Below, in pieces: positions 51,791 through 62,613 of a DNA stretch of 64,000 bases. Each line of letters starts with the position of its first letter. Within the stretch, counting starts at the first letter, position 1. A program made the position numbers and the translations under genes. This stretch comes from Gonapodya prolifera JEL478 (Eukaryota; Monoblepharomycota; Monoblepharidomycetes; Monoblepharidales; Gonapodyaceae). The stretch spans positions 226,137 through 290,136 of the forward strand of contig KQ965780.1 of assembly GCA_001574975.1 (NCBI GenBank), given 5' to 3'. Below the pieces are notes generated by a model. It was not told the origin of the DNA, ran no database searches, and saw only the letters and a list, made by a program, of their open reading frames with translations.

Positions 51791-53700
51791 ATGCCATCGG
51801 TCGCCGAAAAGAGCGCAAAGGAGCGATTCCTGACAAAGGTTGGTTCGCTGGTGAAGACAACTTCATGTGCCATCACGTTCGATCGACAAGCAAAATCACC
51901 GCGTCATCGTTAGGATACAACCGGATTCGTCGACGAGAGCGTGGCAGCAGAGGAGCTGAGCAAGACATTCAAGGTGATTCATCCTCGAGCACAATGGTGC
52001 CTTTCTCGAGTGAAACGACGACATGATCGAGCATAGGCGCTTCCCATTCTCGATATGGCAATGTACGACGGTACTCCGGAGGAAAAGGCACAATTTCTGC
52101 AGCAGCTCCGAGACGTTTTCCTCCAAGTTGGGTGAGTTGCACCTGCACTTCGAGCTCGGTCTTTCGAAACGAGATCAATGCCATTTTTTTTGCATCAGCT
52201 TCATGTACATTAAAAACCACCCGATCCCTGCCGATCTGATGAATAGCCAGTACGAATACATCAAGAAAGTGTTCGCGCTCCCCCGGGAAGAAAAGGTACG
52301 TGTCTGCAACAATCCTACCATCCACAACCATTGAGGTACACTCACCTTCACCGTAGCTCAAATTTGCCATCGAGCACTCGCCCCACTTTCACGGATGGAA
52401 CGAACTCGGCAAAGAGGTCACATATGGCAAGACCGATGTGAGTTGCACTTACCAGTTTTCAATCAGTCCTCTCAACAGACTCACACTCACACTCGCACTC
52501 CTAGATGCGCGAAATGCTCGTTTCGGGATTCGAGCTCCCGGGGAAAGCTCCCGACGAGCCAAACTGGAGAAATGCCGTCGGGCCCAACAACTGGCCCTCA
52601 GAAGAAGTTCTCCCTGGTTTCCGCGCTCAGAACGAGGCGTACATCGAAGCCGCATACAAAGCGGCTCGAAAACTTCTCGCAGCGGTGTCCGAGACGCTGG
52701 AACTTGCTCCTGACGAGCTTGAGAACATTTTCTTGGATAAGCAAAGACCGAATCACGTGAGTAGTTCTTATCTACTAAACGCAGTCACTCTAATCTCTCA
52801 AATACGACGATTTTCTGCGTGATGTAGCTATTTGGACAAAACCATTACCGTAACTATTCAACTCGTGCGATGCTAACCCGAAAAGAACATGCAAACCATC
52901 TTGCTCCATTCCACAGCACACGTCAACGTCGGAGAGCACCCCGAGTACGCAGCGAACCTGGGTGACGCGGAGCACATCGACGATCCCGTCATCCTCACTC
53001 TCCTCGCCCAAGATCTCGTTGGAGGTCTGCAGGTCCAAAACTATGACGGTGACTGGTACGCAGAACCCCACACCCCCTTACCAACCTCAACCTCCCAATG
53101 CACTCTGTAACTTAAAATCCCGCTGCTCGCTGTAGGATCAACGTCAAGCCCATCCCTGGAACCATTGTCGTCAACACCGGGTCCTTCCTCCAGTTCATCA
53201 CCGGCGGGCGCTACGTCGCCACATCCCACCGCGTCTGTCTCAATACCAGCGGGATGGACCGATACTCGTGGCCCTTCTTCCTTATTCCGCGCCTGGACGG
53301 ACCGAGGATCTGGCCCGCTCTCCCCGAGGATAAGATCCCCGAATACGTGAAACAGAACGCGAGGCAGGCGAAAGATAGGTGCGTGGATTTGAATGCGATG
53401 GGACTGCGTTGAAAGTGTGGTCGGTGACGCGTTTCGATGTTGGTGATGATTGTGTGACAGGTACGAGCAGTTGGACTTCAACCTCCGTGTCGCGAAGAAC
53501 GTGGGCGAGTACGCGTTTTACGTGAAGGTGGGAATTTAGGTTCCGTACGAGTACAAGTAGTGTTTGGAGAATCACACGTGTCTTGTCCCCCTCTGCAGTC
53601 CATGAAAAGCTACCCGCAAGCCACAGCTCTTTTGTACCCCGGTTTCGATTGGAAAGCCGAGCTGGGCATCAGCCCGGAAGACGCCAAGAAGTACCTTTAG
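51791..53700 (+). CDS. 2-oxoglutarate/Fe(II)-dependent dioxygenase (isopenicillin N synthase-like)
   Basis: This multi-exon gene starts at ATG 51791 (MPSVAEKSAKERFLTK) and stops at 53700. The DIOX_N part includes QLRDVFLQVG, FMYIKNHPIP and FALPREEKLKFAIEHS, then FRAQNEAYIEAAYKAARKLL. The double-stranded beta-helix carries EHIDDPVILTLLAQDLVGGL, where His and Asp of HxD bind iron, and PIPGTIVVNTGSFLQFITGG. The distal His is in VATSHRVCLN, and Arg and Ser of DRYSWPFF bind 2-oxoglutarate. The C-terminus ends EDAKKYL. This is the layout of fungal IPNS-like enzymes that hydroxylate, desaturate or cyclise small molecules. Isopenicillin synthase itself is unlikely without a partner NRPS. The substrate is unknown. 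Confidence 0.85.
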
Positions 53701-53784
53701 TATTCAGTATCACTTACAATTTCTTATGATAGATGTTTGTGTTTGTTTCGTAATTACATTTGTACGTCTAGTTCGTGAGTGAGG

Positions 53785-54582
53785 TCATTTGCCCGCGCCG
53801 TTTTTCCCTGCAACGACAAGCACTAACGACGACTCGTAGCTCTCTTGCTCTCTCAAATGACCGTGCTTTCGGTCCCACTCCCCACTGTCCAGGTCTGCTT
53901 TCAACTTCTCCAGAATGTCCTGTTGTCCGGCTTGGTCTATGAAGCTCCACGCGGAGCACGCCCTCCTCGCGCCCTCGTCAAACCACATCTCTGGCCGAGT
54001 CCAATAGGCCTCCATAAACCCGTCCGTGCAGTCTCGTGGCAAACGGACTCGAATAACTTGCACCGGACCCGCCCCAAGCCCCGCTGAGATCCTTGACAGG
54101 GGAGGCATTCGTTTGGTCTCCCTCGCGATAAGCTCTGGCGCATAGTCTGCGAGCCAGTACTCGCCCATGTGGTCTGGATCCTGCGTGAGCATCACAACAG
54201 GCCCCTTCGTCACTCTCCGAACCTCCGCCAGCCCCTTCTCCAAGTTCTTCCACTGATGTATGGTGAAAATTGCCATTGCTGCATCAAATTCTCCGTCGGC
54301 GAACGGCAGTTCCTCCGCCACCGCGTCGATCGCCTGAGGGAAGGTTTGGGGTCGTTGCCCCCTCATTGTCGCGTCGGGCTCCACGGCCGTGACGGTGCGG
54401 GTTTGGACGGGCTCGTAGGAGCCTGTGCCAGCGCCCACGTTGAGCACGGTGCGAGCGGAGCCCAGCTTTGCATCGATGAGGCGAGCAATGGATTGCTCGG
54501 GACGACGGTACTTTGAGTAGCTGATGCCCCAAACTCCGTAGTCGACGTCGCCTGCAGGTTTGCGTATAGGTGGTGCTGACAT
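53785..54582 (-). CDS. Class I SAM-dependent methyltransferase, intronless
   Basis: A single uninterrupted frame of 265 codons starts at ATG 54582. The SAM motif I is TVLNVGAGTGSYEP, the acidic motif II end is VTAVEPDATM, motif III is AVAEELPFADGEFDAAMAIF and the post-motif is IHQWKNLEKGLAEVRRV. This is the Methyltransf_11/UbiE-like arrangement common in bacterial metabolite methyltransferases. It has no intron, whereas every neighbouring gene of similar size has several, and the sequence is closest in style to bacterial proteins. A bacterial origin by transfer is therefore plausible but untested. It is tail-to-tail with the dioxygenase gene (85 bases between stops). The substrate is unknown. 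Confidence 0.8.
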   Translation of the reverse strand: MSAPPIRKPAGDVDYGVWGISYSKYRRPEQSIARLIDAKLGSARTVLNVGAGTGSYEPVQTRTVTAVEPDATMRGQRPQTFPQAIDAVAEELPFADGEFDAAMAIFTIHQWKNLEKGLAEVRRVTKGPVVMLTQDPDHMGEYWLADYAPELIARETKRMPPLSRISAGLGAGPVQVIRVRLPRDCTDGFMEAYWTRPEMWFDEGARRACSAWSFIDQAGQQDILEKLKADLDSGEWDRKHGHLREQESYESSLVLVVAGKNGAGK

Positions 54583-54925
54583 TTCTGTTCCTCGGGTGGG
54601 ATCTGCGGCGCGTTTATGTGAAGTCGGATGCCAACTGTGCCGATTGCTGCACGGTTGCTGCGGCCTTTGTCAGGCAACACTTGCAACTGATTCGAGAGGC
54701 AAATGGGGAAAGCGGGGGGGCATGGGAGTAAATGTGTGAATTGGTTTTGCCAGGAATTGCATGAATTAATAGTATCATCGTCACAGTGCAGTCAGGCCCT
54801 CCATATTATGCCTTTCACCACTCAGTGCTCAGCTTGGTCTCTAAGCTGGTAAGCCAGTATGTAAGCAAGGTCAGGCAAATAGGCAGATGCGTTTGCTTGC
54901 GCTTAAAACTCATACTCGCACAGTC

Positions 54926-55823
54926 GATGCTCACTCCGGAGGAGATGGACCATCGCACACGACTCCAAGCTTCCCAAGTCTTTGAAGACCTTGTCCGCTA
55001 TAGCGACAGCACTAACAGATTATGCCTTGACGATGGTGGCTTGAGCATGCCGCCTTTTGACACATCCTCGGGATCCAAGTACGATCTCGTTCACTGCATC
55101 GGGGTCACGTGTGCCGTGGCTCGTTCATCACTCATAATGGCAGCGTCGGAAAACAAGAGTTTGAGTGGAAGAGTTGCCACACAATTAATGGACATATGTA
55201 CCCATCCAATGACGGAGTCACGAGTCTTCCAAAGCGCGGGTGCTGTGGACAGTCGCTTGCACAGCGCTCTCAACAAGATGGACGTGATACTTGAACGTGG
55301 TCCACAATCGACTGTCCCCACTCTCAGCAGACAACTGGCACCCATCCGATCCGCGTCTCTCCCTCGCACAGCAGCAACGTCAACGCCCTCAAAAACAGCG
55401 GCAGCGCGTCCATTTCCATCGCCCGAGTCGCCACACGACACCCTCCACCAACCCACACACCACATCACCTCCAAGGACCCGCACTGCCCCAGTGGCCCCG
55501 CGCACAGATCCTTCGCAACTTCCACCCAACACTGCTTCTCTGTCCTCGGGCGGCGTCGCTGCGCCTGCTCCTACTCCTTCTCCTACTCCCATTTCAACTG
55601 CACTGCCACAACCTCAAACTTGATACCCACCTCCGCATGTGCCTCCGTGCCCGAGCAACAGCACACCTGCGATAAGGACCAGGATGAGGACAGGGACAAA
55701 ATACGGACAAAGGACAGACTTGTAGGACGGCGCAAGCGTGGGATCGAGGAGGGCGTCGCTCGTGCGGGGGGGAAAAGGGGGAGGGTATATGCAGTTTGGA
55801 AAGGTATGAAACAAGGGGGGTGA
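54926..55823 (+). CDS. Hypothetical ORF running into the SDS3-like copy
   Basis: An open frame from ATG 54926 (MLTPEEMDHRTRLQASQVF) reads about 130 residues of coding-like sequence with a helical start (EDLVRYSDSTNRLCLDDGG), then continues through Pro/Thr-rich sequence into DRLVGRRKRGIEEGV. That last stretch corresponds to residues of the SDS3-type gene at 59350-62613. The frame therefore looks chimeric: an unknown 5' part joined to a diverged copy of SDS3 sequence. It may be a real chimeric gene or two fragments open by chance. No domain is recognised in the 5' part. Confidence 0.35.
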
Positions 55824-56535
55824 CGGCTGGTGGGACAAGTGGAGGTTGGAGGTGGACGGGTGGAGGGATGGGCGTACGGGGTATGGGATCGGAGAATGGT
55901 TGGAGATCTAGAGGCTGGGAACGGTCGAGTGGACAGCCGTGAGGGTGTTCGCGACCCTCGGAGATGGTGGGACTCGATGGAAGGGCGCGGTGGAGTCGTA
56001 GGATGGCTGGCGGGTATGGGAATAAGGTGGGGAGTTGCTGGACGACCCCTGAACCGTAAATGTGCGACCACCGCCAGAATGCGCGGGGACTGGGAGTGCT
56101 CAGTTGTTTGGAAGCGGCGCGCTGCAGTTCTTGGCCGACGATTGCCCCCATACGTTTCCTCACCGCCTTCTCCCGGAACTCCGCAGACTCTACGTAACGC
56201 ACTTCTCCCACATCCACCTCTTGTACTCTCAACCCCTCGACAGGCCCGATACCTCCTTCTGTCTCGCCTGATCCGGGCGCGCCGCTACAAGTAAGAATAG
56301 AGAGGGACGCGAGGAGGGATGGAGAGGTGGAGCGGGAGCGGGTCATGAATGAGGCGGAGAAGGGAGAATCGATGGTGGATTTTATGTTGAGTGAAGATGG
56401 GTGCAGTTTGAAGTGTTCGAGTATTTGGTCGCCGCGTTCACGGTGACATTCGTGTCGCGGGCAATATTAGTGGGGAGGACGGCGCGGGTACGTCCGAGCA
56501 GCAGAAGAAGAGTCTTGGAGCGTCGGCACAGGCTC
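55380..56535 (+). pseudogene. Diverged partial copy of the SDS3-type gene
   Basis: This segment aligns by eye with the middle of the gene at 59350-62613, in opposite orientation. It matches SSGGVAAPAP (gene: ASGGVAASAP), then DRLVGRRKRGIEEGV (gene: RLQLAGRRKREIEEGV), the long intron, and the Sds3 core exon RRLYVTHFSHIHLLYSQ (gene: HRLYFMHLSHLHHLRTQ). Next come RDARRDGEVERERVMNEAEK (gene: EARRDGEIERERAMYEAG) and the following intron. Intron sequence is copied too, so this is a DNA duplication, not a retrocopy. The frame changes at least twice: the GGVAAP part, the RRKRGIEEGV part and the two halves of the core exon do not share one frame. No intact Sds3 domain remains. Confidence 0.7.
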
Positions 56536-56540
56536 GGGTA

Positions 56541-57153
56541 TTTGGTGTATTTATATTCATGTGGCGGAACCAATGTACACTCTCTTTGTCGGTGTTTCGC
56601 TATCCTCAATAGGTTGCTCTTAAAGCCTCAAATTGAGCTGGACCATTTTCGCTCTACATTTTGTATTATTGCAAATGCAAGAGGGAGAACCATGTACATT
56701 ACACTACTGAACAGAAACCGAGCAACACTTCCACACTTCCACCTCTTAAGCTCCTATTTTGAATGTCGATTTTCCAGCACATTAGTCGTCGAGGTCACCC
56801 CCTCAACCGCGCTGCGAGTGCTGATGGCTCCTGATATTCTTGCCACCACACAAACACCATGTCAGCATCACTTCCTAACTTTCACTGATCGGCCACACGC
56901 ACCTGCACACAAAATGATGCATACCGTCACGAAACTTACACTCGTTGCACACGTACAGTCTGGTCTTCTTGAGCTTCCCCTTGTTGAGGACGCAGCACTC
57001 GAGCACAATCGACTCTTTGTTGCACAAGTGCTCCACTCGGTACAGCGGCCAGTCCACCTCAGGGATGCACGGGAGGCTCAAAATGGACCAACCACGAGTA
57101 TTGCCAGGGGCTCTGAGGAGCGATATTAAAACAAGATTTGAGAACAGGTTTAC
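56541..57153 (-). pseudogene. Copy B: duplicated 3' end of gene A (last exon plus flank)
   Basis: This is the partner of the block at 2868-3465. The minus strand keeps the splice acceptor and the whole last exon of the six-cysteine domain (SLPCIPEVDWPLYRVEHL, VCNECKFRDGMHHFVCR) with only a few amino-acid changes. The stop of gene A is changed here, so the frame runs on for six codons (WPISES). There is no upstream exon of the family: sequence beyond 57153 belongs to another gene, and the left edge abuts the SDS3-like copy with no gap. It is therefore a gene fragment unless spliced to something unrecognised. Confidence 0.65.
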
Positions 57154-57188
57154 TTTTTGGATACTAGTTTAGAATCCAGCCATCTCAA

Positions 57189-57737
57189 CTAACTCATACG
57201 TAAACGCAGCTTTCGCACATACTCATCCTTTTCATGATTCGACTGGCGCAGATAAGTAATTTCATGTTCTGTTTGTTCCAGTTCTTCGTTTTTGTTCCGC
57301 AACAAAAGAGCCACTTTTTGTAAATTTCTTTCTGCATAGAACTTCAGTAGACGATTCTAGGATGGAAAAAAAAAAACATAGAAAACGTGGTCTCACGATT
57401 CAGATCCGAGTAGTTAAACTGTTTAAAGTCTTTCGAAAGATAAGGCGTGTCCAGAATAAAACCCAAAATGGAACAGGCATGTTGTTGACACACAGCTAGG
57501 GAAGTTATGACTGAGCACGCTTGCAAGTCTGCTGAGAGCCTCTGAGTGTCACAAACGCACGTTGTCAGCTAATGGACAAGATGGAACGGTGGTTTCCTTA
57601 CCGTCAGAGTTCGCGCTAATGTTGATAGCTTCCAGTTCCGTCAGAAAAGGATCATTTGCGTTAGTTGCCCCCGCTTTTGCGGGCGTCACCTCTATCTGGA
57701 ATATTCTCTCCACTGTATTTGGGGTGAAAACGGCCAT
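57189..57737 (-). CDS. Small coiled-coil protein, unknown function
   Basis: Three exons lie on the minus strand. The first starts at ATG 57737 (MAVFTPNTVERIFQIEVTPA, then NDPFLTELEAINISANSD) and ends at GTAAGG. The second reads DLQACSVITSLAVCQQHACS and FILDTPYLSKDFKQFNYSDL, ending at GTGAGA. The third is a clear coiled coil (NLQKVALLLRNKNEELEQ, TEHEITYLRQSNHEKDEY) ending at the stop 57189-57191. Exons 2 and 3 do not join in phase with the obvious sites, so one boundary is misread or shifted. A small beta/alpha N-terminus followed by a coiled coil is the size of XRCC4/XLF-type or kinetochore small subunits, but I cannot identify it. Confidence 0.5.
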
Positions 57738-58175
57738 GGCACTGAGCTCCAGCCAGCAGAGTTAAGAGGCAACAGGTTGGATTCCAATCCCAAGATCCGC
57801 ACTGCACCTCCCCAGTGGTTTCTGGGGAGTGCTCCATGGAGTTTGCCTTGTTCTCCCAGGGGTTTGAGGCGGAAGGGCACTATGCGCAACTGGGTCTCGG
57901 ACGCTTGGCGGCATCTCAATCCAGTTCCGTCTCTCCCATTTGACAAGACTGGGGCCCGGGGATCACTGCATCTATTGATAGGCTATTCATACCTAAAAAA
58001 ATTTCGGCGCCTGCGGCGGGCAGGCTGAATTCGCAAGCAAATTCAAAGGGGTGCCCCATGACATATTCAAAATGCCGGCGGGGTGGCACTTATCAGTGCT
58101 TAGATGAGCTTAGGATCACGTTTTCGTCCTTAAAGTCCAAGCAGGTTCAAGTCTACCAAACCACATTCTCTGACT
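57738..58175. other. Intergenic or unresolved 5' part of gene C
   Basis: About 440 bases with partly open plus frames (for example EFALFSQGFEAEGHYAQLG and FSSLKSKQVQVYQTT). These could be upstream exons of gene C, since gene A has a long multi-exon N-terminal region, but no splice joins convinced me. Confidence 0.3.
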
Positions 58176-58946
58176 ATGGGCTACTCTCTTCCAAGCACGA
58201 GCTCGAGTCCACAGGGTGCGCCACACTCGACTTGGCAGGAGAGCAACCCCAATGTGCTTGAAGCCCCACGACGGCATGGAAATGTGTCGATCAAAAGACT
58301 CAACGGCAATTTCGGGTCATGTGTTGACTGCCGCGCGGTGGGAGGGCGGTGAGTTTTGGTGGCCGTGACCTATGCCATTGCATTTTGCAACATTGCCGTT
58401 GATAACCACACCTGCTACCACAGCGCAATCGGCGGCAGCAACAGATGGTCTCTCAGCAACTTTCCCTGCATCCCACGATCTGAGTACCACCGTTACCGCG
58501 TGGATTACCTCTCCGACGACACGTGGGATGTGCTGCAATTCGGCATTATGGAGGAAGATGGCACAATCAAGCAAGGTCGAAAAATGTTCGTGTGCAAGGT
58601 GTGCAAATTCCGCAACGGCGATCATTACTTTGTGTGCAGGTACGTGTATGAAGGGCTGAACGACCGGGATGAGATGCTGATGACTTTGTGTATCCGGCAG
58701 CGGCAAAAACAAAGCCAAACACAGACACTCTGCCAATGGTTTCCAGGCTTGAGCAATACGGATACGTCGACATTTTCAACATCGTCCAGCCACCACAACC
58801 TCTCTCATAGCAGAGATTGCACCACATCAGTGGTTTCACTCAAAATGTCGAGTCTTTGCGTAGTTCGACAATGGGCGATCCGGCGATCAGCAAAGCATTT
58901 CACTTTCTCATATTTTTTTTTATCACACGCTGTGCCAATAAGATGA
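58176..58946 (+). CDS. Gene C: second member of the six-cysteine domain family
   Basis: Exon 1 (58176-58348) reads MGYSLPSTSSSPQGAP, a Ser/Pro-rich linker, then LNGNFGSCVDCRAVGGR. After a GTGAGT-CACAG intron, exon 2 (from 58424) gives WSLSNFPCIPRSEYHRYRV, DDTWDVLQFG and MFVCKVCKFRNGDHYFVCRY, and runs to a stop at 58946 (231 residues if it does not splice again). Gene A has the same order: GNF-xx-CxxC-GGR, intron in the same codon phase, PCIP, YRV, VCxxCKFR-x-G-x-H-x-FVCR. The two differ at more than half the positions, so the shared residues are likely constrained. The 5' end may be incomplete. Function is unknown; a metal-binding DNA- or protein-binding domain is inferred. Confidence 0.55.
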
Positions 58947-59349
58947 ACGTCCTAGCTGTTCCGTGTGTCATTGATCAGTATGATCTAATGTCTCAATATC
59001 GATTTGGCACTTTCCCACCCCGCCTCAAGTTGGTGATTGCACATCGCTAGTGCTCAAGGCAATCCCCAATAGCCGTCATGAGTAGCATGTCCACGAAGCG
59101 CACTCTGAATACAAACACCAGGATCGCCCGAAAACAACACATCCATGACATCTTCCTCTGCAATGAGGGTCATTAGGGTCTCATTATATTCCACAACGAA
59201 AAGAAAACCAGCGAGGCATTTGTTACAGCCACGTTCTACCGCTACGTCTCTACCACCGGGCAACTCGTTCGTCTCTGCAAGGTTTATCGTCCGTGTCTGC
59301 CCCACAAGGTCGATCCACCCCAAACCAGACTACACTACCCCGTCTACCC
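58947..59349. other. Intergenic region between convergent genes
   Basis: About 400 bases between the end of gene C and the stop of the SDS3-type gene. Open frames on either strand are short and have no recognisable content. Confidence 0.35.
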
Positions 59350-62300
59350 TCACGCAGGCCCTGAGTCCACCTCCATCGCCAACGCTCCACTCCCGCTCCC
59401 ACTCGTAACCGCATTCACACCCGCATTCCCACCCGCGGCTCCTCCACCACCTCCTTCCCCATGGTCCTTCCTGACGCGCTCCCTCTCCCTCTCCCTCTCC
59501 CGTTCGGCGACCCTACCTGCCAGGGCGCCCCAGCCATTGCGCATCCTCCTCAAATCCTCCCCGCCGTCGTGCTCCCGAACCGCCCACAACATGTCGCCCT
59601 TGGTGCCACCGACACGGGTCCGGCGCCGACCTTGTCGCGTTTCGAGCCACGCCGTCGCGTACAGGTTCATGCTTGAGTGCAGGCTGGTCGGACCACCTGG
59701 GACGGGGTGCAATGCCGGAGGGGGTGGCGGTGGGCGGAAGAACAGGTACGGGCCTGTCGTGGCGGGTGCTGCAGGGGCGCCGGCATCTTTCGCTGCTGCT
59801 GATTCCTTTTCCTTATCCTTCTCCTTCTCTTTGTTCTGCTCACTTTCTTGGTCCTTGCCCTTCTCCTTTTCCTTCCCACCTTCAACCTCCTCCACACTCG
59901 GCACATACACACCCAAGCCGACACTCCCCGGCCGGGGGAACGCAAAGGACCCCAGCGTCAAGTCCACGGGCCACCCACCCGGCCGCACAGGGGCCGATGC
60001 GCGGGTGGCGGGTTGCGAAAGAAAGTCGCTCCGTGTGCCGAAGCGGCGGAGGCGGGGGGCCTCTGCAAGGGGAGAGGGGCGACGACGGGTTTTTTGGTAT
60101 ATGCTGGGGACAAACACTCTCCTGGACATCCGCAAACTCACCCTCGATGGCCTCGAATTTGTTCAGCTCGGGATCCCTCAGCTGCCGCTTTCGTTCCTCG
60201 ATGCGGGCCAGGATGCGGTCGCGGGCGAGGTGTTTCGATTTCTGTGTGGGGTGGGGTGGGGTGGGGAAGAGACGGAACGTGTTGAGGAACACTTTGTACC
60301 GCAATGAGAGAGCCCGTCAAACGCTCCAAGACTGCTCCGACACGGCCGCTCGAACGTGCCCGCGCAGTCCTCGCCACCGATGCCGCCCACACATACGTAT
60401 GTCACAGGGAACACGGCGTCCGAAACGACGAAATTCCAAACCAAGAACGTCGCACCAACCACCACCACCAACGCCCCGCCGCACACTCACCATAAACTCC
60501 GCAATCGCCTCCCCCTTCCCCGCCTCATACATGGCGCGTTCCCTCTCGATCTCCCCATCCCGTCTGGCCTCCTCCCGTCGAATCTGCTCGTCGCGCCGAG
60601 CGCGGGCCAGGCGGGCCAGGTGGAGGTATGTCGGGTGCGTCTGCGATAGGGTTTGTGTGCGCAGGTGGTGCAGGTGCGAGAGGTGCATGAAGTAGAGTCT
60701 GTGAGTGGTGCCGAGAGGGTGAAGTGGGAGGTGGATGTGGTGAGAAAACCGTTTAAGTGAGCGGTTCCACCCAAACACCCGTCGCACATGTACAGCCCAC
60801 ATTTCCGAGCCTCCACCCGTTCCTCCGCACGTCGCACACAGCCCCAACCGTCCAAGCCTCAACCCGTCCCTCCACACGTCGCACACACCAGCAACTCTCC
60901 AGCCCTCCAGCCCTCCTCAACACCTCGAAGCCTGGATCCACCCGCCCCTCCACACCACACACCAGCAATCCTCCAGCCCTCCAACCCTCCACCCGTTCCA
61001 CTCCCACACCCCACACCCCACAAACCCACAATTCCACCCACACCCGTCCCCCACAAGCCCCAACAATCACCACCCTCCCACGTCTCCAACCCCAACAAGC
61101 CCCAACACCCAACCTCCACCCCCCAGCCCGAACACACTCACTGCTCGATATTCCACCCAACCTCGTCCTCCATTCCCGCGACGCCCTCCTCGATCTCGCG
61201 CTTTCGCCTACCGGCAAGTTGCAGTCGGGCGCGTGGTCTGTCCTTGTCCTTGTCCTTTTCCCTAACCCTTTCCGGGTCCTTGTCTTTGTCCCGTTCTTTT
61301 TCTTTCTCTTTTTCTCGGACGGGGACGTGGTCGTGCTCCGGGGCGTTCGCGGAGGCAGTGGAAGCAGGAACAGATGTGGGGGCAGGCTGATCGAGCGAGG
61401 TAGGTTTTGCAGGTGCGGAAGGAGTTGGGGTGGGGGCAGACGCAGGATTAGCAGCGCGTTGTGGGGCGGCCTTGGGAGGAGCAGGAGCAGGAGCAGGCGC
61501 GGGGGCAGAAGCAGCGACGCCACCCGAGGCGGGAAGAGAAGGTGCAGCCATGTCGGGAGGAACAGGCGAGGGTCCGGTGCGCGGGCGTTTGAGCGTGTGG
61601 GTTGCTGGGTCGGCTGGCGGGGGCGCTGGTCTGTGGATGTGGTGCGCCGACGCCGATGTCGAGTCGGGAGCAGGACGGGCGGGGGAGAGGGAGAGCGCGG
61701 GAAGGGTAACCTGGGGAGGTGAGTGGATTGGTTGAGCAGAGGGGGAAAGTGCGGGTGTTGAGGAGGGGGGAGTGAGTGAGGACGTGGCGGGGCGGAATGA
61801 AGAGGTGGAGGAAGGGGGGACGCGCTGTCCCTGCGCCTGCCCTTGCTGTTGTTGGGAGAGTTGTTGGTGTTGGGAGAGGGAGAGCTGCTGCTGCGGGATG
61901 GTCGGTGTGATCTGTCTCGCGAGCGTGGGGTGTGCGGAGGGGTGTGCAGGGTGTGCCGCCGGGTGGGACGGTACGTGAGATGGGTGAGGAAGTGGGTGGG
62001 ATAGGTGGGGTTGGTACGAGGGCTGTGCGAGAGGCGGGAGTGTCGGGTGGGGGAGTGGCTGTGTCGGCTGTGTGGGCGGTGGGTAGAGCGGATGCGCAAT
62101 GTGCTGGGTGTGTTGCGGATGCTGTGCGAGCTGCGGGTGCTGCGGGTGCGGGAGGGAGTGTGCAGGGACGGGTAGTTGCGCTTGCGGAGGGTACACGGGC
62201 GGCATGTACCGCGGGGCGAGTTGGGGCGACGACATCTGCGGCAGCGCCAGCTGGTGGGCGAGCGGGGGCAGCGGCATTAAGGGTGCAGAAGGTCCGCCGT

Positions 62301-62613
62301 ACTGCGGGTGCATCTGCTGGTTGAGCGGCTGCGGAGTCTGCGGGTGTGTCGAGTGTCCCATCTGCCCCGTCTGCCCGCCCTGCGCGTACTGCCCGCCGTT
62401 CCCACCACCACCGCCGACGACACGCAGACGTACGGGGTAGACTGCCGACCTGCCTGGCTCTGTCTTGACGCCCTCCGTGCCCACTGCACCTCCAGCGCCA
62501 GCCCCGACTCCCCCCGCTCCTCCCACTCCGCCCAATCCCCCCGCGGCCATCGCCGGCTGCCCATCGCCCCGCCTGTCGCCGCCGCCGTCCTGTCCGCTAG
62601 AAACGCCGCTCAT
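59350..62613 (-). CDS. SDS3: Sds3/BRMS1-family subunit of the Rpd3L/Sin3 histone deacetylase complex
   Basis: The minus-strand start is chosen at ATG 62613 (MSGVSSGQDGG); ATG 62856 upstream is in frame but opens into Arg/Cys-rich sequence. A Pro/His/Gln-rich low-complexity region of about 480 residues (such as LPHPQHPQLAQHPQHTQHI) ends in a basic DKDKDRPRARLQ stretch. The Sds3 core follows: GRRKREIEEGVAGMEDEVGW, a long intron, then LYFMHLSHLHHLRTQTLSQ, HPTYLHLARLARARRDEQI and EARRDGEIERERAMYEAGK, another intron, and HLARDRILARIEERKRQL. The last exon is basic and Lys/Glu-rich, ending at 59350. In yeast Sds3 holds Rpd3 in the Sin3 complex for gene silencing. The length (near 820) exceeds yeast Sds3 because of the low-complexity arm. 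Confidence 0.8.

Noticed and set aside
60753-62099. 448-codon minus ORF rich in Arg, Pro, His and Ser, and several long plus ORFs over 60.7-62.4 kb
   Set aside because: They are other-frame readings of the GC-rich low-complexity arm of the SDS3-type gene and of its long intron.
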